From the NCBI GenBank assembly GCA_045643885.1, contig JAZRFY010000033.1:1-59947 (forward strand): DNA of 59,947 nucleotides. The letters are read 5' to 3'. Shown piece by piece: positions 22,737-32,871 of the stretch. Source of the stretch: RGIG4608 sp045643885 (GTDB taxonomy: Bacteria; Bacillota; Clostridia; Oscillospirales; CAG-272). Positions within the stretch are counted from its first letter, which is position 1; every line of letters starts with the position of its first letter. Made by a program: the position numbers and the translations under genes. Under the pieces are notes generated by a model. That model ran no database searches. It worked only from the letters and a program-made list of their open reading frames with translations, and was not told the origin of the DNA.

Positions 22737-22950
22737 GAAACTGACGACAGTGCCACAAGCTTTAGCAACTGCTTCCCCTTAATCCACTTTTTCTTTGACA
22801 CCATAAGCGCAAAGAAAAAGTTCCCAAAAAGAAACGCTGTGATACAGGGCTACTCGCCCCGTACCCTCGCCACTTTTGAAAAAGTGGACAAAACAATCGC
22901 TTGGTTTGTGCTAACACAGTGTGCAAAACAATCGCTTGGTTTGTGCTAAC
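22737..22950. repeat. Repeat-filled spacer between frr and uppS
   Basis: No gene. A 27-base sequence beginning CAAAACAATCGCTTGGTTTG occurs twice (22889-22915 and 22924-22950) as spaced direct repeats. The left part carries TTTTTCTTTG/CAAAGAAAAA and CCACTTTT/AAAAGTGG hairpins and resembles the repeat at the window's start. Confidence 0.55.
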
Positions 22951-22990
22951 CCCCAAAAAACACAAAAATAACTCTGAATGAGGTACGAAT

Positions 22991-23692
22991 TTGAAAAATA
23001 AGATTGATTTTAAGGTAGACAATAATTTAAAACACGTCGCCTTCATTATGGACGGCAACGGCAGATGGGCAAAGGCTCGCGGACTCGACCGTCCCGAGGG
23101 ACACAAGGTGGGCGTCAAGGTCTTTGAAAATATTGCCAATGCCTGCTTTGATATGGGGCTTGAGGCAGTCACATTCTACGCCTTCTCAACTGAAAATTGG
23201 AAGCGCCCTCCTGCCGAGATCAAGGTGATAATGTCCCTTTTGTCGGTCTACCTTGACACCTGCGGCAATGAGCTTGTTTCACGAGGTATTCGCGTTCGCG
23301 TTATCGGTGACAAGAGTGCGCTTGATTCGTCCTTGATAAAAAAGATAGAAAAGCTTGAAAACGAGAGCAAGCAATACAAAAGAACCTTGAATGTCGCAAT
23401 CAACTACGGTGGCCGTGACGAGATCGTGCACGCCTGCCGTCGTCTTGTCGACGAGGGTAGGGAGATCAATAAGGAAAATCTCTCCTTGGCGCTTTACACC
23501 GAGGACTGCGTTGATCCCGACCTTGTGATCAGAACTGCAGGAGAGAAGAGGCTTTCAAACTTCCTCTTGTGGCAGGCGTCCTATTCCGAGCTTTATTTTA
23601 CCGACACGCTCTGGCCCGATTTTACTGAGGACGACCTCATTTTAGCAATTGAAGATTTTTATTCAAGACGCCGTCGATACGGTGGACTTTGA
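22991..23692 (+). CDS. uppS: Isoprenyl (undecaprenyl) diphosphate synthase
   Basis: A 233-residue cis-prenyltransferase making the C55 carrier for cell-wall synthesis. The catalytic D21 lies in MDGNGRWA; FYAFSTENWKRP, AINYGGRDEI and RTAGEKRLSNFLLWQ are conserved. The start is TTG at 22991, 7 bases after a GAATGAGG site; no ATG fits the conserved N-terminus. Confidence 0.95.
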   Translation: MKNKIDFKVDNNLKHVAFIMDGNGRWAKARGLDRPEGHKVGVKVFENIANACFDMGLEAVTFYAFSTENWKRPPAEIKVIMSLLSVYLDTCGNELVSRGIRVRVIGDKSALDSSLIKKIEKLENESKQYKRTLNVAINYGGRDEIVHACRRLVDEGREINKENLSLALYTEDCVDPDLVIRTAGEKRLSNFLLWQASYSELYFTDTLWPDFTEDDLILAIEDFYSRRRRYGGL

Positions 23693-23706
23693 GGAGGAGA
23701 TAGATT

Positions 23707-24525
23707 ATGAAACAAAGAATTATTACCGCCATCGTGCTTTTGATCGTGGCGATCCCCGTGTGCATTTTCTCGGGAACGGTCGTTTTCCCGATCGCTATGG
23801 CATTTATCGGAGTGATGGGAGTTTATGAGATGCTCGGATGCATGGGCACAAGGAAAAATCTCTTTGTGTCAACTCCGCTTTACATATTCGCGCTCGCGCT
23901 TCCGTTTGCCACAAGATACTTCAAAAACGAGATCTTTGCAAACGGCAAGATCGTCGTTCTTGCACTTCTTGCATACGTGCTCTATCTTTTGGCACTTTGG
24001 GTGTTCTCATACAACAAGGATCAGGACGTTGATATGAACAACCTCCTTGCAAGTGTCCTTGTCAGCCTTTACATTATCGGCGCAACCTCGTCCATCGTGC
24101 TTGTACGCGATAGCTACGGAGGAGAATTTTATTGGTACTTTATCTTCATTGGTGCTTGGGTAACGGACACCTTTGCTTACTTTTCGGGAATGCTTTTCGG
24201 AAAGCACAAGCTCATTGTCAACGTCAGCCCGAAAAAGACCGTTGAGGGAAGCATAGGAGGAACACTTTTCTGCATTGCGTTCTTCATTGGCTTTGGCGCA
24301 CTTATGAATCACCTTACACAGTATGACATCAACCTTGTTCTTGTAGGCATTGCAGGACTTGTATCCGCCCTTGTGGCGCAGATAGGTGACCTTTCAATGT
24401 CAGTTATCAAGAGAAAGTACGGAATAAAGGATTACGGAAGGATATTCCCCGGCCACGGAGGAGTGCTTGACAGATTCGACTCGATCCTTGCCGTATCGGT
24501 GGTAATGGCATTGTTCCTTGCATAG
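23707..24525 (+). CDS. cdsA: Phosphatidate cytidylyltransferase
   Basis: A 272-residue polytopic membrane enzyme making CDP-diacylglycerol. The C-terminal signature KRKYGIKDYGRIFPGHGG then VLDRFDS holds the catalytic Asp pair; AWVTDTFAYFSG is also conserved. About 7-8 hydrophobic segments. It begins 14 bases after uppS with GAGGAG. Confidence 0.95.
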   Translation: MKQRIITAIVLLIVAIPVCIFSGTVVFPIAMAFIGVMGVYEMLGCMGTRKNLFVSTPLYIFALALPFATRYFKNEIFANGKIVVLALLAYVLYLLALWVFSYNKDQDVDMNNLLASVLVSLYIIGATSSIVLVRDSYGGEFYWYFIFIGAWVTDTFAYFSGMLFGKHKLIVNVSPKKTVEGSIGGTLFCIAFFIGFGALMNHLTQYDINLVLVGIAGLVSALVAQIGDLSMSVIKRKYGIKDYGRIFPGHGGVLDRFDSILAVSVVMALFLA

Positions 24526-24593
24526 ACCAGCATCCCGTAAGGGAGCTTGGCAATGCACTCGATAAAAGACTTAGCAAGGCTTTTTGTCGCACT

Positions 24594-24624
24594 GAATGAG
24601 TGCTTATGGGATGCTCACTCATTC
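24594..24624. repeat. Hairpin between cdsA and dxr
   Basis: Perfect 9-bp arms, GAATGAGTG and CACTCATTC, 30 bases before dxr. There is no T-run, so it is not a normal terminator. Confidence 0.5.
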
Positions 24625-24653
24625 TCAACTATTTTTTCAATTTTTGGTGTACT

Positions 24654-25820
24654 ATGATTAACAATGAACTTATGATTATACTCGGTTGCACCGGCTCCAT
24701 CGGTGAGCAGGCTCTCGACGTTGCTAAAAAAACTAATACTAAAGTCCTCGCTATCTGCGCCAATAAAAATTGGCGTCGCGTTGAGGAGCAGGCAAGGGAG
24801 CATGGCGTCCTCTTTGCCGCAATGAGTGACGAGCAGGCAGCTTGCGAGCTTGCACTCGCGCTTTCCGATACCGACGTTCGCGTGTTTACGGGTACTGAGG
24901 GAATTTGCGAAATGATAGCTGAGAGCGCTTTGGCAGGTGCTACCTTTGCCGTTAACTCCATTATCGGCAAGGCAGGTCTTTTGCCCACTCTTTCCGTCCT
25001 TGATAACGGCATCCGTCTTGCCCTTGCCAACAAGGAGAGCCTTGTTGTTGCAGGTGAGATCGTGATGGAAAGGGCAAGGGAAAAGGGAATCGAGATCCTC
25101 CCTGTCGACAGTGAGCATTGCGCCATTCACCAATGCTTGCGCTCGGGCAAGAGAGAAGAGGTCAAAAAGATAATTTTGACGGCTTCGGGTGGTCCTTTCT
25201 TTGGAATGAGCAAGGACGAGATATATGATCTCCCCAAGAGCCGCGCACTCGCACATCCCACGTGGACGATGGGGGCAAAAATTACGATCGACAGTGCAAC
25301 CCTTATGAACAAGGGCTTTGAAATAATTGAGGCGGCTCATCTTTTCTCACTTACAGCTGATAAGATAGACGTTCTCGTTCACCGTGAGAGTATAATTCAC
25401 TCGATGGTGGAATACATTGATAATAGCGTGATAGCGCAGCTTTCGGTCCCCGATATGCGCCATTGCGTTCAGTATGCGCTTGACAAGGCGTCAAGGACCA
25501 AGGGAGTTATCGAGCCTATCGACCTTGCGAAAATATCCACGCTCACCTTTGCCAAGCCCGACAGAGAGGCATTTCCGCTTCTCGACCTTGCTCTTTACTC
25601 ACTTTCGATGGGGGGAGCGACCTGTGCTGCACTCAATGCGGCAAACGAGATTGCAGTTGCTGCATATCTTGATGAAAAAATATCCTTTGGACAAATTTCG
25701 GACTCCGTTTGCCACGTGGTAAAGAGCATGGAGCACGTAAGGGACGTCCACACACTTGACGGCATTCTTGCCGTTGACAAGGAGGCAAGAGAGCTTGCCA
25801 AAGCATTTTTAGGTATCTGA
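24654..25820 (+). CDS. dxr: 1-deoxy-D-xylulose 5-phosphate reductoisomerase
   Basis: About 388 residues from ATG at 24654; it makes MEP from DXP with NADPH. The NADPH loop GCTGSIGEQALDV, LANKESLV, LPVDSEHCAIHQ, LTASGGPFF and HPTWTMGAKITIDSATLMNK are all present. The 5' end is uncertain: only GGTG precedes this ATG, and another ATG lies 18 bases on. The MEP pathway is supported by ispG in the same run. Confidence 0.94.
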   Translation: MINNELMIILGCTGSIGEQALDVAKKTNTKVLAICANKNWRRVEEQAREHGVLFAAMSDEQAACELALALSDTDVRVFTGTEGICEMIAESALAGATFAVNSIIGKAGLLPTLSVLDNGIRLALANKESLVVAGEIVMERAREKGIEILPVDSEHCAIHQCLRSGKREEVKKIILTASGGPFFGMSKDEIYDLPKSRALAHPTWTMGAKITIDSATLMNKGFEIIEAAHLFSLTADKIDVLVHRESIIHSMVEYIDNSVIAQLSVPDMRHCVQYALDKASRTKGVIEPIDLAKISTLTFAKPDREAFPLLDLALYSLSMGGATCAALNAANEIAVAAYLDEKISFGQISDSVCHVVKSMEHVRDVHTLDGILAVDKEARELAKAFLGI

Positions 25821-25831
25821 GGAGATAGAAT

Positions 25832-26878
25832 TTGAATTTTGTATTGTACGCGCTTTTAACTGCGCTTATTATTGGATTTTTAACGTTTATTCACGAATTT
25901 GGCCACTTCTTCTTTGCAAGACTTTTCAAGGTGCCGATTCTTGAATTTTCAGTAGGCATGGGCCCCACGCTCTTCTCATGGAAGGGAAGAACGGGCACAA
26001 AATATGCAGTCAGAGCCTTGCCCATCGGAGGATTTGTTCAGATGGAGGGTGAAGAGGGCACAAGTGAAAACCCCATGGCATATAACAATCTCAGTCCGTT
26101 GAAGAAGATAATCGTTACGGGCGCAGGTCCCGTTGTAAATATCGTATTTGCAATTCTTGCGATGTTTGTCATCGTGCTTTCAAGCGCCCAGCTTGTTTCC
26201 ACAACGGTGGGTGCGTTTACTGAAAACGCGATAAGCAACACAAAGCTTATGGTAGGTGACGAGATCGTCAAGATTGAGAACGTGGCAGTGCATACGGGTG
26301 AAGAGGCACGTTACGAGATCATGATGCAGGGATACCGCGCGATCGATATCACGGTTATCCGTGATGGCAGGACCGTGGTGCTTGAGGACGTCCCCTTCTA
26401 CACCGACGAAGCAGGAGTAATGGGACTTTCGGACTTTTATCTTTACACAGTAAAGGATCCCACGATCTTGGACTATTTTTCACACGCGTTTTTCCGTTCG
26501 GTCAACTCGGTAAAGATGATATACGATTCCCTTATAGGACTTATTTCGGGTAGATTCGGAGTGGAAGCGCTTTCGGGCCCGATAGGGATCGTTGACAGCG
26601 TAAACGACGTGGCAAACCAATATGATAACGATCCTGCAGTGATAGGAGAATTGTTTATAAACTTTCTTGTAATGATCAGCATGAATCTCGGCATATTCAA
26701 CCTTTTGCCCATCCCTGCACTTGACGGAGGAAGAATAGTGTTCCACCTTATTGACCTTGTAGCAGGAAGAAAGGTGATAAGGAAAGAGGTAGAGGACGCG
26801 ATAAACGGCATCACGATGATACTGCTTTTGGCGTTCATGCTTTTCATATCGGTCAAGGACGTAGTAAACTTGTTTTGA
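25832..26878 (+). CDS. rseP: Site-2 metalloprotease RseP
   Basis: A 348-residue M50 intramembrane protease. The zinc motif HEFGH (H21, H25) lies in the first membrane helix; the third ligand is in PIPALDGGR near residue 295. A PDZ domain occupies about 105-190. It cleaves membrane anti-sigma factors or signal remnants. Start TTG at 25832 follows GAGGAG. Confidence 0.94.
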   Translation: MNFVLYALLTALIIGFLTFIHEFGHFFFARLFKVPILEFSVGMGPTLFSWKGRTGTKYAVRALPIGGFVQMEGEEGTSENPMAYNNLSPLKKIIVTGAGPVVNIVFAILAMFVIVLSSAQLVSTTVGAFTENAISNTKLMVGDEIVKIENVAVHTGEEARYEIMMQGYRAIDITVIRDGRTVVLEDVPFYTDEAGVMGLSDFYLYTVKDPTILDYFSHAFFRSVNSVKMIYDSLIGLISGRFGVEALSGPIGIVDSVNDVANQYDNDPAVIGELFINFLVMISMNLGIFNLLPIPALDGGRIVFHLIDLVAGRKVIRKEVEDAINGITMILLLAFMLFISVKDVVNLF

Positions 26879-26940
26879 AAATAGCTTGGTTCGTGCCAAG
26901 TCGGTGCAACCACTCAGAAATATTTAAAAAGGATTTTAAA

Positions 26941-28023
26941 ATGAATTACAACGAAATCAGAAGAAGTACTAAAAAACTTAAAATCGGTAACGTCTTTATC
27001 GGTGGTGATTCTCCGATCGCTATCCAATCCATGACCAATACCGACACATGCGACAAGCTTGCTACCCTTGCGCAGATTAAGGCCTTGCAGTCGGCAGGGT
27101 GCGATATCGTTCGCATTACCGTGCCCACGCTCGAGGCTGCTATGACCATCCCCTTTCTCAAGGAGAACGGCATCTATCTTCCCATCGTTGCTGATATTCA
27201 TTTCGACTATAAAATTGCCCTTCGCTGTGCCGAGCTGGGTGTTGACAAGATAAGGATCAATCCCGGCAACATCGGCAGCGACGAAAACGTCAAGGCAGTT
27301 GCCAACGCGTGCCGTCAAAGGGGTATTCCCATCAGAATCGGCATAAATTCAGGATCCTTGCAAAAGGATATCCTCAAAAAGCACGGCGCTCCCACGCCCG
27401 AGGCACTTTGCGAGAGTGCCTTCCGTCACGTCGAGCTTCTTGAAAGATACGATTTTGAGGACATCGTGGTGTCCATCAAGGCATCCAACGTGCCCTCGAT
27501 GATCAAAACGAACAAATTACTTGCTAAGAGTTGTCCCTACAACATCCATCTCGGAGTTACCGAGGCAGGCAGTGAAAACGTTGGAACACTCAAAAGTGCA
27601 ATCGGCATCGGCTCTCTTCTTTGCGAGGGGATCGGTGACACTATCAGAGTTTCTCTTACTGCCGATCCCACTCTTGAGATTGCTGCTGCAAAGAGTATTC
27701 TCTCGGCATGCGAGATAGACGGACAAAGTGGCATGAGGATAGTCAGCTGTCCCACCTGCGGAAGAACGAAGATCGACCTTATCGACCTCGTCCACCGCTT
27801 CGAGGATGCGGCAAGAATTGAAGGACTTATGGATAAGCCCGTAAAGGTCGCGCTCATGGGTTGCGCAGTAAACGGCCCCGGTGAAGCCCGCGAGGCGGAT
27901 ATCGGAATCGCAGGGGGGAAAGGTGAAGCGCTCCTTTTCTCACACGGGCAGATAATCGAAAAGGTGCCCGAGGACAAGATAATCGACACGCTTATAAGAA
28001 AGATCAAGGAAATAGAAATTTGA
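26941..28023 (+). CDS. ispG: (E)-4-hydroxy-3-methylbut-2-enyl-diphosphate synthase
   Basis: 360 residues from ATG at 26941 (AAAAGGA site). It is a 4Fe-4S enzyme reducing MEcPP to HMBPP in the MEP pathway. The cluster cysteines are in SCPTCGRT and LMGCAVNGPGEA; the TIM-barrel part has QSMTNTDT and VADIHFDYKIAL. Upstream in-frame codons to 26875 overlap rseP and lack a ribosome site. Confidence 0.96.
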   Translation: MNYNEIRRSTKKLKIGNVFIGGDSPIAIQSMTNTDTCDKLATLAQIKALQSAGCDIVRITVPTLEAAMTIPFLKENGIYLPIVADIHFDYKIALRCAELGVDKIRINPGNIGSDENVKAVANACRQRGIPIRIGINSGSLQKDILKKHGAPTPEALCESAFRHVELLERYDFEDIVVSIKASNVPSMIKTNKLLAKSCPYNIHLGVTEAGSENVGTLKSAIGIGSLLCEGIGDTIRVSLTADPTLEIAAAKSILSACEIDGQSGMRIVSCPTCGRTKIDLIDLVHRFEDAARIEGLMDKPVKVALMGCAVNGPGEAREADIGIAGGKGEALLFSHGQIIEKVPEDKIIDTLIRKIKEIEI

Positions 28024-28030
28024 GGTAATT

Positions 28031-31000
28031 ATGGCAGAGAAATTATTTCTCGAGATGTTTAATAAATATGCTCCAAACGGCAGTGATATCCTGGATATCC
28101 TCGGCAATGCCAAGGTCAGCTCCGTTAAGGCAGATAAAGAGAGAAGATTCCTTCAGGCTGAGGTCGTTTTTACCGAGGTCTTATCAAAGAGCCTTCTCTA
28201 TAGGATCGAAGATGAGATAAAAGAGGCATATTCTCTCAATTTCATGAAGATAATGCCCAAATATGACGCGTCCCTTTTCGACTATCGCTATTTTGAGCAG
28301 ATACTTATCGAGGCAGAGCGCGTAGGCGTTGTGGCAAGAGGATTTTTCTCGGGCTGCGACTATAAGATAGAGGGTGACAAGATAACCGTTATCATACCCT
28401 TTGAAGAAGGTGGAGTTAAGCTTTTAAAGAATGCTGAGACACACAAAATAATTGAAAACATCATCTTTTCCGAGTTTGGAAAGAGATTCAATGTTGGTAT
28501 CGTAAGTGACGAGAGAATGTCCACTCAGACAAGGGACAAGGTAAGGGAAGAAATGAACAAGCGCGACCGTGAGATTGTCGAGCAGTCAAAGAGATATGAC
28601 TCCATGGCAAACGGTGGCTTGGCTCCTGTGTCCAAAAACGAAAAGGAGCAATCCGCCCTTGACCTCCCCCGTGCAAACACACTTTCAAGCGAGGGTGCTA
28701 CCGTTAAAAACGAGGACGGCATTTGCGAGATCGGATACAAGAGATTTGATATCTCATCCCCCGAATACGTATACGGTGAGGAGTTTGATATCACTCCCAC
28801 TCCCATTGCGGCGCTCCCCGAAAACAAGAACCTCGTTGTAATCGGTGAGGTGTTCGGCTTTATGCAAGAGCCTGCCCGTCGCGGAAACAGTGTAAATACG
28901 ACCTTCTACGTTTATGACGGAAACACGTCCGTAGAGATGCGCTCCTACGATAAGCAGGAGGACGCAGCTCTTATTTCGGGCGTGGTAAAGGACGGCTCCT
29001 CCTATGCCTTCTACGGCTACGGAAAGCACGAAAAGAGAAAGGACGGTGGCATTGACCGCGACCTTACCTTTAACTTTTCTCATATAGCAAGAGTCAAGGA
29101 TATCAAGAGATTCGACTTGGCAGAAGAAAAGCGCGTTGAATTGCATCTTCACACACAAATGAGCGCAATGGACGCACTTTTGCCCCCCGACGTTGCCGTT
29201 AAGAAGGCACACGAATGGGGACACAAGGCAGTTGCCATCACCGACCACGGCAACGTTCAGGCATATCAGATGGCAATGCTTGCCTCTGAAAAGCTTGGCA
29301 TGAAGGTCATCTACGGTCTTGAGGCATATTTCGTAAACGATAAGACTAGTGCCGTAACGGGTGAATATAACGGAAGCTTTAACGATGAATTCATCGTCTT
29401 CGACCTTGAAACAACGGGACTTTCCGTCCTCACCTCCGAGATAATCGAGATCGGCGCAGTCAAGATTCAGGGTGGTAAGGTGATTGAGACCTTTAACGAA
29501 TACGTAAAGCCCACCGTTTCCATTCCCGAAAACATCACCGAGCTTACTGGCATTGACGATTCCATGGTAGAAAATGCCGAATCCGTTGACAAGGTGCTTA
29601 AAAGATTCCTTGACTTTGTCGGTGACAGATTACTTATCGCACACAATGCAAACTTTGACGTCTCCTTCATAAGAAAGGCAGCCAAGGATTGCGAATATAA
29701 ATTCACAAATCCGTATCTTGATACGGTAACTCTTTCACGCTTCTTAAACTCCGACCTTAAATCCCACAAGCTCGACGCAGTTGCAAAATACTATGACCTT
29801 GGTGAATTCAACCACCACAGAGCAAGTGACGACGCCGAGATGCTCTCGGAGATATTCTTTAAGATGCTTGAAAAGATGGATAGACTCGGTATACATAGCT
29901 TTGAGGAGCTTCAAAGGGATATGAGTGAGAATGCCAATCCCTTGACCATCAAGCCATATCACCAGGTCATCCTTGTAAAGAATCCCACAGGACTTAAAAA
30001 TCTCTATAAGCTCATCTCTTATTCCTACCTGAAGTATTATAAGAGAATGCCAAGAATCCCAAAAAGTGAGCTTGAAAAGCACAGAGAGGGCTTGATCATC
30101 GGCTCTGCCTGTGAAGCGGGTGAGCTTTTTACGGCTCTTCTTGAAAAGAAGAACGAGGACGATATCAGAAATATCGTCAGCTTCTATGACTACCTTGAGA
30201 TCCAGCCCATCTCCAATAACCGATTCCTCGTTGAAGAGGGAAGGGTGGCAAGTGACGAGGACCTTCGCGAGCTTAACAGACAGATCGTCCTGCTCGGTGA
30301 AAAGTATAAAAAGCCCGTCGTTGCAACCTGTGACGTGCATTACCTCAATCCCGACGACGAGATAGGAAGAAAGATTCTTCTTGCGGGAATGCGTTTTAAG
30401 GATGCGGATAAGGAATGCCCCCTCTACTTCAGAACGACCGACGAGATGCTTGAGGAGTTCTCATATCTCGGCAAGGAGAAGGCAAGGGAGGTAGTTATCA
30501 CAAATCCCAACCTCATAGCTGATATGATCGAGGACGGTATACGTCCCTTCCCGAAGGGAACGTTCACACCCAAGATCGATGGCGCAGAAGAGGACCTTCA
30601 GCGCATGTGCTATGAAAATGCCGAAAAGAAATACGGCAAGCCCCTGCCCGAATACGTAAGAGCAAGACTCGATAAGGAGCTTTCCTCCATCATCGCAAAC
30701 GGATTTGCCGTGCTCTACATCATCGCGCAAAAGCTTGTAAAATACAGTGAGGATAACGGATATCTCGTTGGCTCGCGTGGCTCGGTAGGCTCATCCTTTG
30801 TTGCCTCCTGCGCGGGAATTTCCGAGGTAAACCCATTAAAGCCACATTACTATTGCCCAAAATGTCAGCATAACGAGTTCTTCATGAACGGTGAATTCGG
30901 CTCCGGCTTTGACCTGCCCGATAAGAATTGCCCCGAATGTGGAACAAAGATGTGTGCCGACGGACACGATATCCCCTTTGAGACCTTCCTTGGCTTCTAC

Positions 31001-32437
31001 GGTGAAAAGTCACCCGATATCGACCTTAACTTCTCGGGTGAGGTGCAGGGCAAGGTGCATAAATATACAGAAGAGCTTTTCGGCGCCGAAAACGTTTTCC
31101 GTGCGGGAACGATTGGTGGCGTTGCCGAAAAGACGGCGTTCGGCTTCGTGCTCAAATATCTTGAGGAAAAGGGCATAAGTCTGCCCCGAGCCGAAATGGA
31201 AAGACTTAAATCAAAATGTGTTGGAGTTAAGCGTACCACAGGACAGCATCCCGGTGGTATCGTAGTTGTGCCCAAGGAGATGGAAATCTACGATTTTTGT
31301 CCCGTTCAGCACCCTGCCGAGGACGCGACCTCCGACATCGTGACCACACATTTCACGTTTGAATATCTTCACGATACCTTGCTCAAGCTTGACGAGCTTG
31401 GCCATGATATTCCAACGAAATATAAATGGATCGAAAGATTCTCCGACACGAGCGTTATGGACGTTCCCATGAACGATCCTGCCGTGTACGAGCTCTTCCT
31501 TTCGACCAACTCAATGGGAATCTCCCCCGACGATATCGGAGGTGCAAAGCTTGGAACATACGGTCTTCCCGAATTTGGAACGAGATTCGTAATGAAGATG
31601 GTTGAGGAGGCAAAACCGAAGAGCTTTGCCGACCTTCTTCAGATCTCGGGCCTTTCACACGGAACGGACGTGTGGACCGGAAATGCGCAAGAGCTTATCA
31701 ATCAAGGCATTTGCGACATTTCCCACGTTATCGGATGTCGAGATAACATCATGAACGACCTTATCGCATACGGTGTTGACAGCTCCTTGTCGTTTACGAT
31801 AATGGAGAGCGTAAGAAAGGGTAAGGGCTTAAAGCCCGAGTGGGAAGAGGCAATGGTCAAAGCAGGTGTTGACGGTTGGTATATCGACTCCTGCAAGAAG
31901 ATCAAGTATATGTTCCCCAAGGCACACGCAGCAGCTTACGTAATGTCAGCTATCCGAGTTGCGTGGTATAAGGTTCATATGCCCGTAGCATTCTATGCTG
32001 CAATGTTCACCGTTTCAAGCACGGGACTTGATGCCGAGATCGTAATGAGAGGGCATCGCGGAGTATCTGAAGAGATAAAGAGGATTGAGGAGCTCGGCAA
32101 AGAGGCATCACAGAAGGAGCAGGCGTCCATTGCAGGACTTCAGCTTGTTCGTGAGGCATATGCAAGGGGCATCAAATTCCTTCCCATCAACCTCAAAAAG
32201 AGTGACCAGAAGGCATTCTTGCCCGAGAACGGAGGCATACGTTTGCCATTCTCATCACTTTCAGGACTTGGTGAAAACGCGGCACAGAATATTATCGACG
32301 CACGAAACGAAGAGGACTTTTTCTCAGTCGAGGATCTTCAGATAAGAGCGAAGCTTTCGGGCACAGTAATCGAGATTCTTCGCAAGAACGGAGTACTTGA
32401 CGGACTCAACGATACGGACCAGATATCGTTCTTCTAA
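28031..32437 (+). CDS. polC: DNA polymerase III alpha subunit, PolC type
   Basis: A 1468-residue Gram-positive replicative polymerase. In order: N-terminal and OB domains (to about 350), PHP domain (HLHTQMSAMDAL near 370), an inserted 3'-5' proofreading exonuclease (FIVFDLETTGLS near 455, then HNANFDVSFI and HRASDDAEM), the rest of PHP, a zinc-finger segment (CPKCQHNE, CPECGTKMC) and the catalytic palm with SPDIDLNFSG. It is the last gene of the operon, 7 bases after ispG. Confidence 0.97.
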   Translation: MAEKLFLEMFNKYAPNGSDILDILGNAKVSSVKADKERRFLQAEVVFTEVLSKSLLYRIEDEIKEAYSLNFMKIMPKYDASLFDYRYFEQILIEAERVGVVARGFFSGCDYKIEGDKITVIIPFEEGGVKLLKNAETHKIIENIIFSEFGKRFNVGIVSDERMSTQTRDKVREEMNKRDREIVEQSKRYDSMANGGLAPVSKNEKEQSALDLPRANTLSSEGATVKNEDGICEIGYKRFDISSPEYVYGEEFDITPTPIAALPENKNLVVIGEVFGFMQEPARRGNSVNTTFYVYDGNTSVEMRSYDKQEDAALISGVVKDGSSYAFYGYGKHEKRKDGGIDRDLTFNFSHIARVKDIKRFDLAEEKRVELHLHTQMSAMDALLPPDVAVKKAHEWGHKAVAITDHGNVQAYQMAMLASEKLGMKVIYGLEAYFVNDKTSAVTGEYNGSFNDEFIVFDLETTGLSVLTSEIIEIGAVKIQGGKVIETFNEYVKPTVSIPENITELTGIDDSMVENAESVDKVLKRFLDFVGDRLLIAHNANFDVSFIRKAAKDCEYKFTNPYLDTVTLSRFLNSDLKSHKLDAVAKYYDLGEFNHHRASDDAEMLSEIFFKMLEKMDRLGIHSFEELQRDMSENANPLTIKPYHQVILVKNPTGLKNLYKLISYSYLKYYKRMPRIPKSELEKHREGLIIGSACEAGELFTALLEKKNEDDIRNIVSFYDYLEIQPISNNRFLVEEGRVASDEDLRELNRQIVLLGEKYKKPVVATCDVHYLNPDDEIGRKILLAGMRFKDADKECPLYFRTTDEMLEEFSYLGKEKAREVVITNPNLIADMIEDGIRPFPKGTFTPKIDGAEEDLQRMCYENAEKKYGKPLPEYVRARLDKELSSIIANGFAVLYIIAQKLVKYSEDNGYLVGSRGSVGSSFVASCAGISEVNPLKPHYYCPKCQHNEFFMNGEFGSGFDLPDKNCPECGTKMCADGHDIPFETFLGFYGEKSPDIDLNFSGEVQGKVHKYTEELFGAENVFRAGTIGGVAEKTAFGFVLKYLEEKGISLPRAEMERLKSKCVGVKRTTGQHPGGIVVVPKEMEIYDFCPVQHPAEDATSDIVTTHFTFEYLHDTLLKLDELGHDIPTKYKWIERFSDTSVMDVPMNDPAVYELFLSTNSMGISPDDIGGAKLGTYGLPEFGTRFVMKMVEEAKPKSFADLLQISGLSHGTDVWTGNAQELINQGICDISHVIGCRDNIMNDLIAYGVDSSLSFTIMESVRKGKGLKPEWEEAMVKAGVDGWYIDSCKKIKYMFPKAHAAAYVMSAIRVAWYKVHMPVAFYAAMFTVSSTGLDAEIVMRGHRGVSEEIKRIEELGKEASQKEQASIAGLQLVREAYARGIKFLPINLKKSDQKAFLPENGGIRLPFSSLSGLGENAAQNIIDARNEEDFFSVEDLQIRAKLSGTVIEILRKNGVLDGLNDTDQISFF

Positions 32438-32498
32438 TAGCTAAATTGGGATTTATAGGGATGTTAGTACAAACCACCTTTCAAATTAAAGTAACCTT

Positions 32499-32525
32499 GT
32501 AGGGACCGGCGTCCTCGACGGTCCA
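32499..32525 (+). repeat. REP, type A
   Basis: GTAGGGACCGGCGTCC..., last base changed (GGTCCA). First of four REPs in the 434-base spacer between polC and pth, which holds nothing else recognised. Confidence 0.85.
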
Positions 32526-32608
32526 TTTCAAAAATGAAGTCACTTTTTTGTAAAAAACATTGATTTTAGTTTGTATAAAGCCGTGAATAAAGTGTTTATT
32601 GCTCGTTG

Positions 32609-32635
32609 TGAACCGTCGAGGACGCCGGTCCCTAC
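32609..32635 (-). repeat. REP, type A
   Basis: Reverse-oriented, TGAACCGTCGAGG then CGCCGGTCCCTAC; the outer stem bases are decayed. Confidence 0.8.
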
Positions 32636-32703
32636 AAAAGTTAGTTTATGTTTAAAACAATAAACATCTCCCTCGATAAATCAAAATTTGTTCACCTTTG
32701 AAA

Positions 32704-32730
32704 CGGGTCGTCGATGGCGCCGACCCCTAC
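32704..32730 (-). repeat. REP, type B
   Basis: Reverse-oriented, CGGGTCGTCGATGG then CGCCGACCCCTAC. It is followed by a diverged copy of the spacer found at 12639-12724, including a TAGCCAT/ATGGCTA hairpin. Confidence 0.85.
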
Positions 32731-32814
32731 AATGATTGTAGTAATTTTATAACCTAATAATAGCCATATTGATAGAAAAATGGCTACAAATTATCAAAAT
32801 CAAGCCATCAAACC

Positions 32815-32840
32815 GTAGGGGTCGGCGCCTCGACGACCCG
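32815..32840 (+). repeat. REP, type B, one base shorter
   Basis: GTAGGGGTCGGCGCC followed by TCGACGACCCG, with one loop base missing; 32 bases before pth. Confidence 0.85.
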
Positions 32841-32871
32841 AAATAACTAATTAATTACAAGGAAACAAAAA

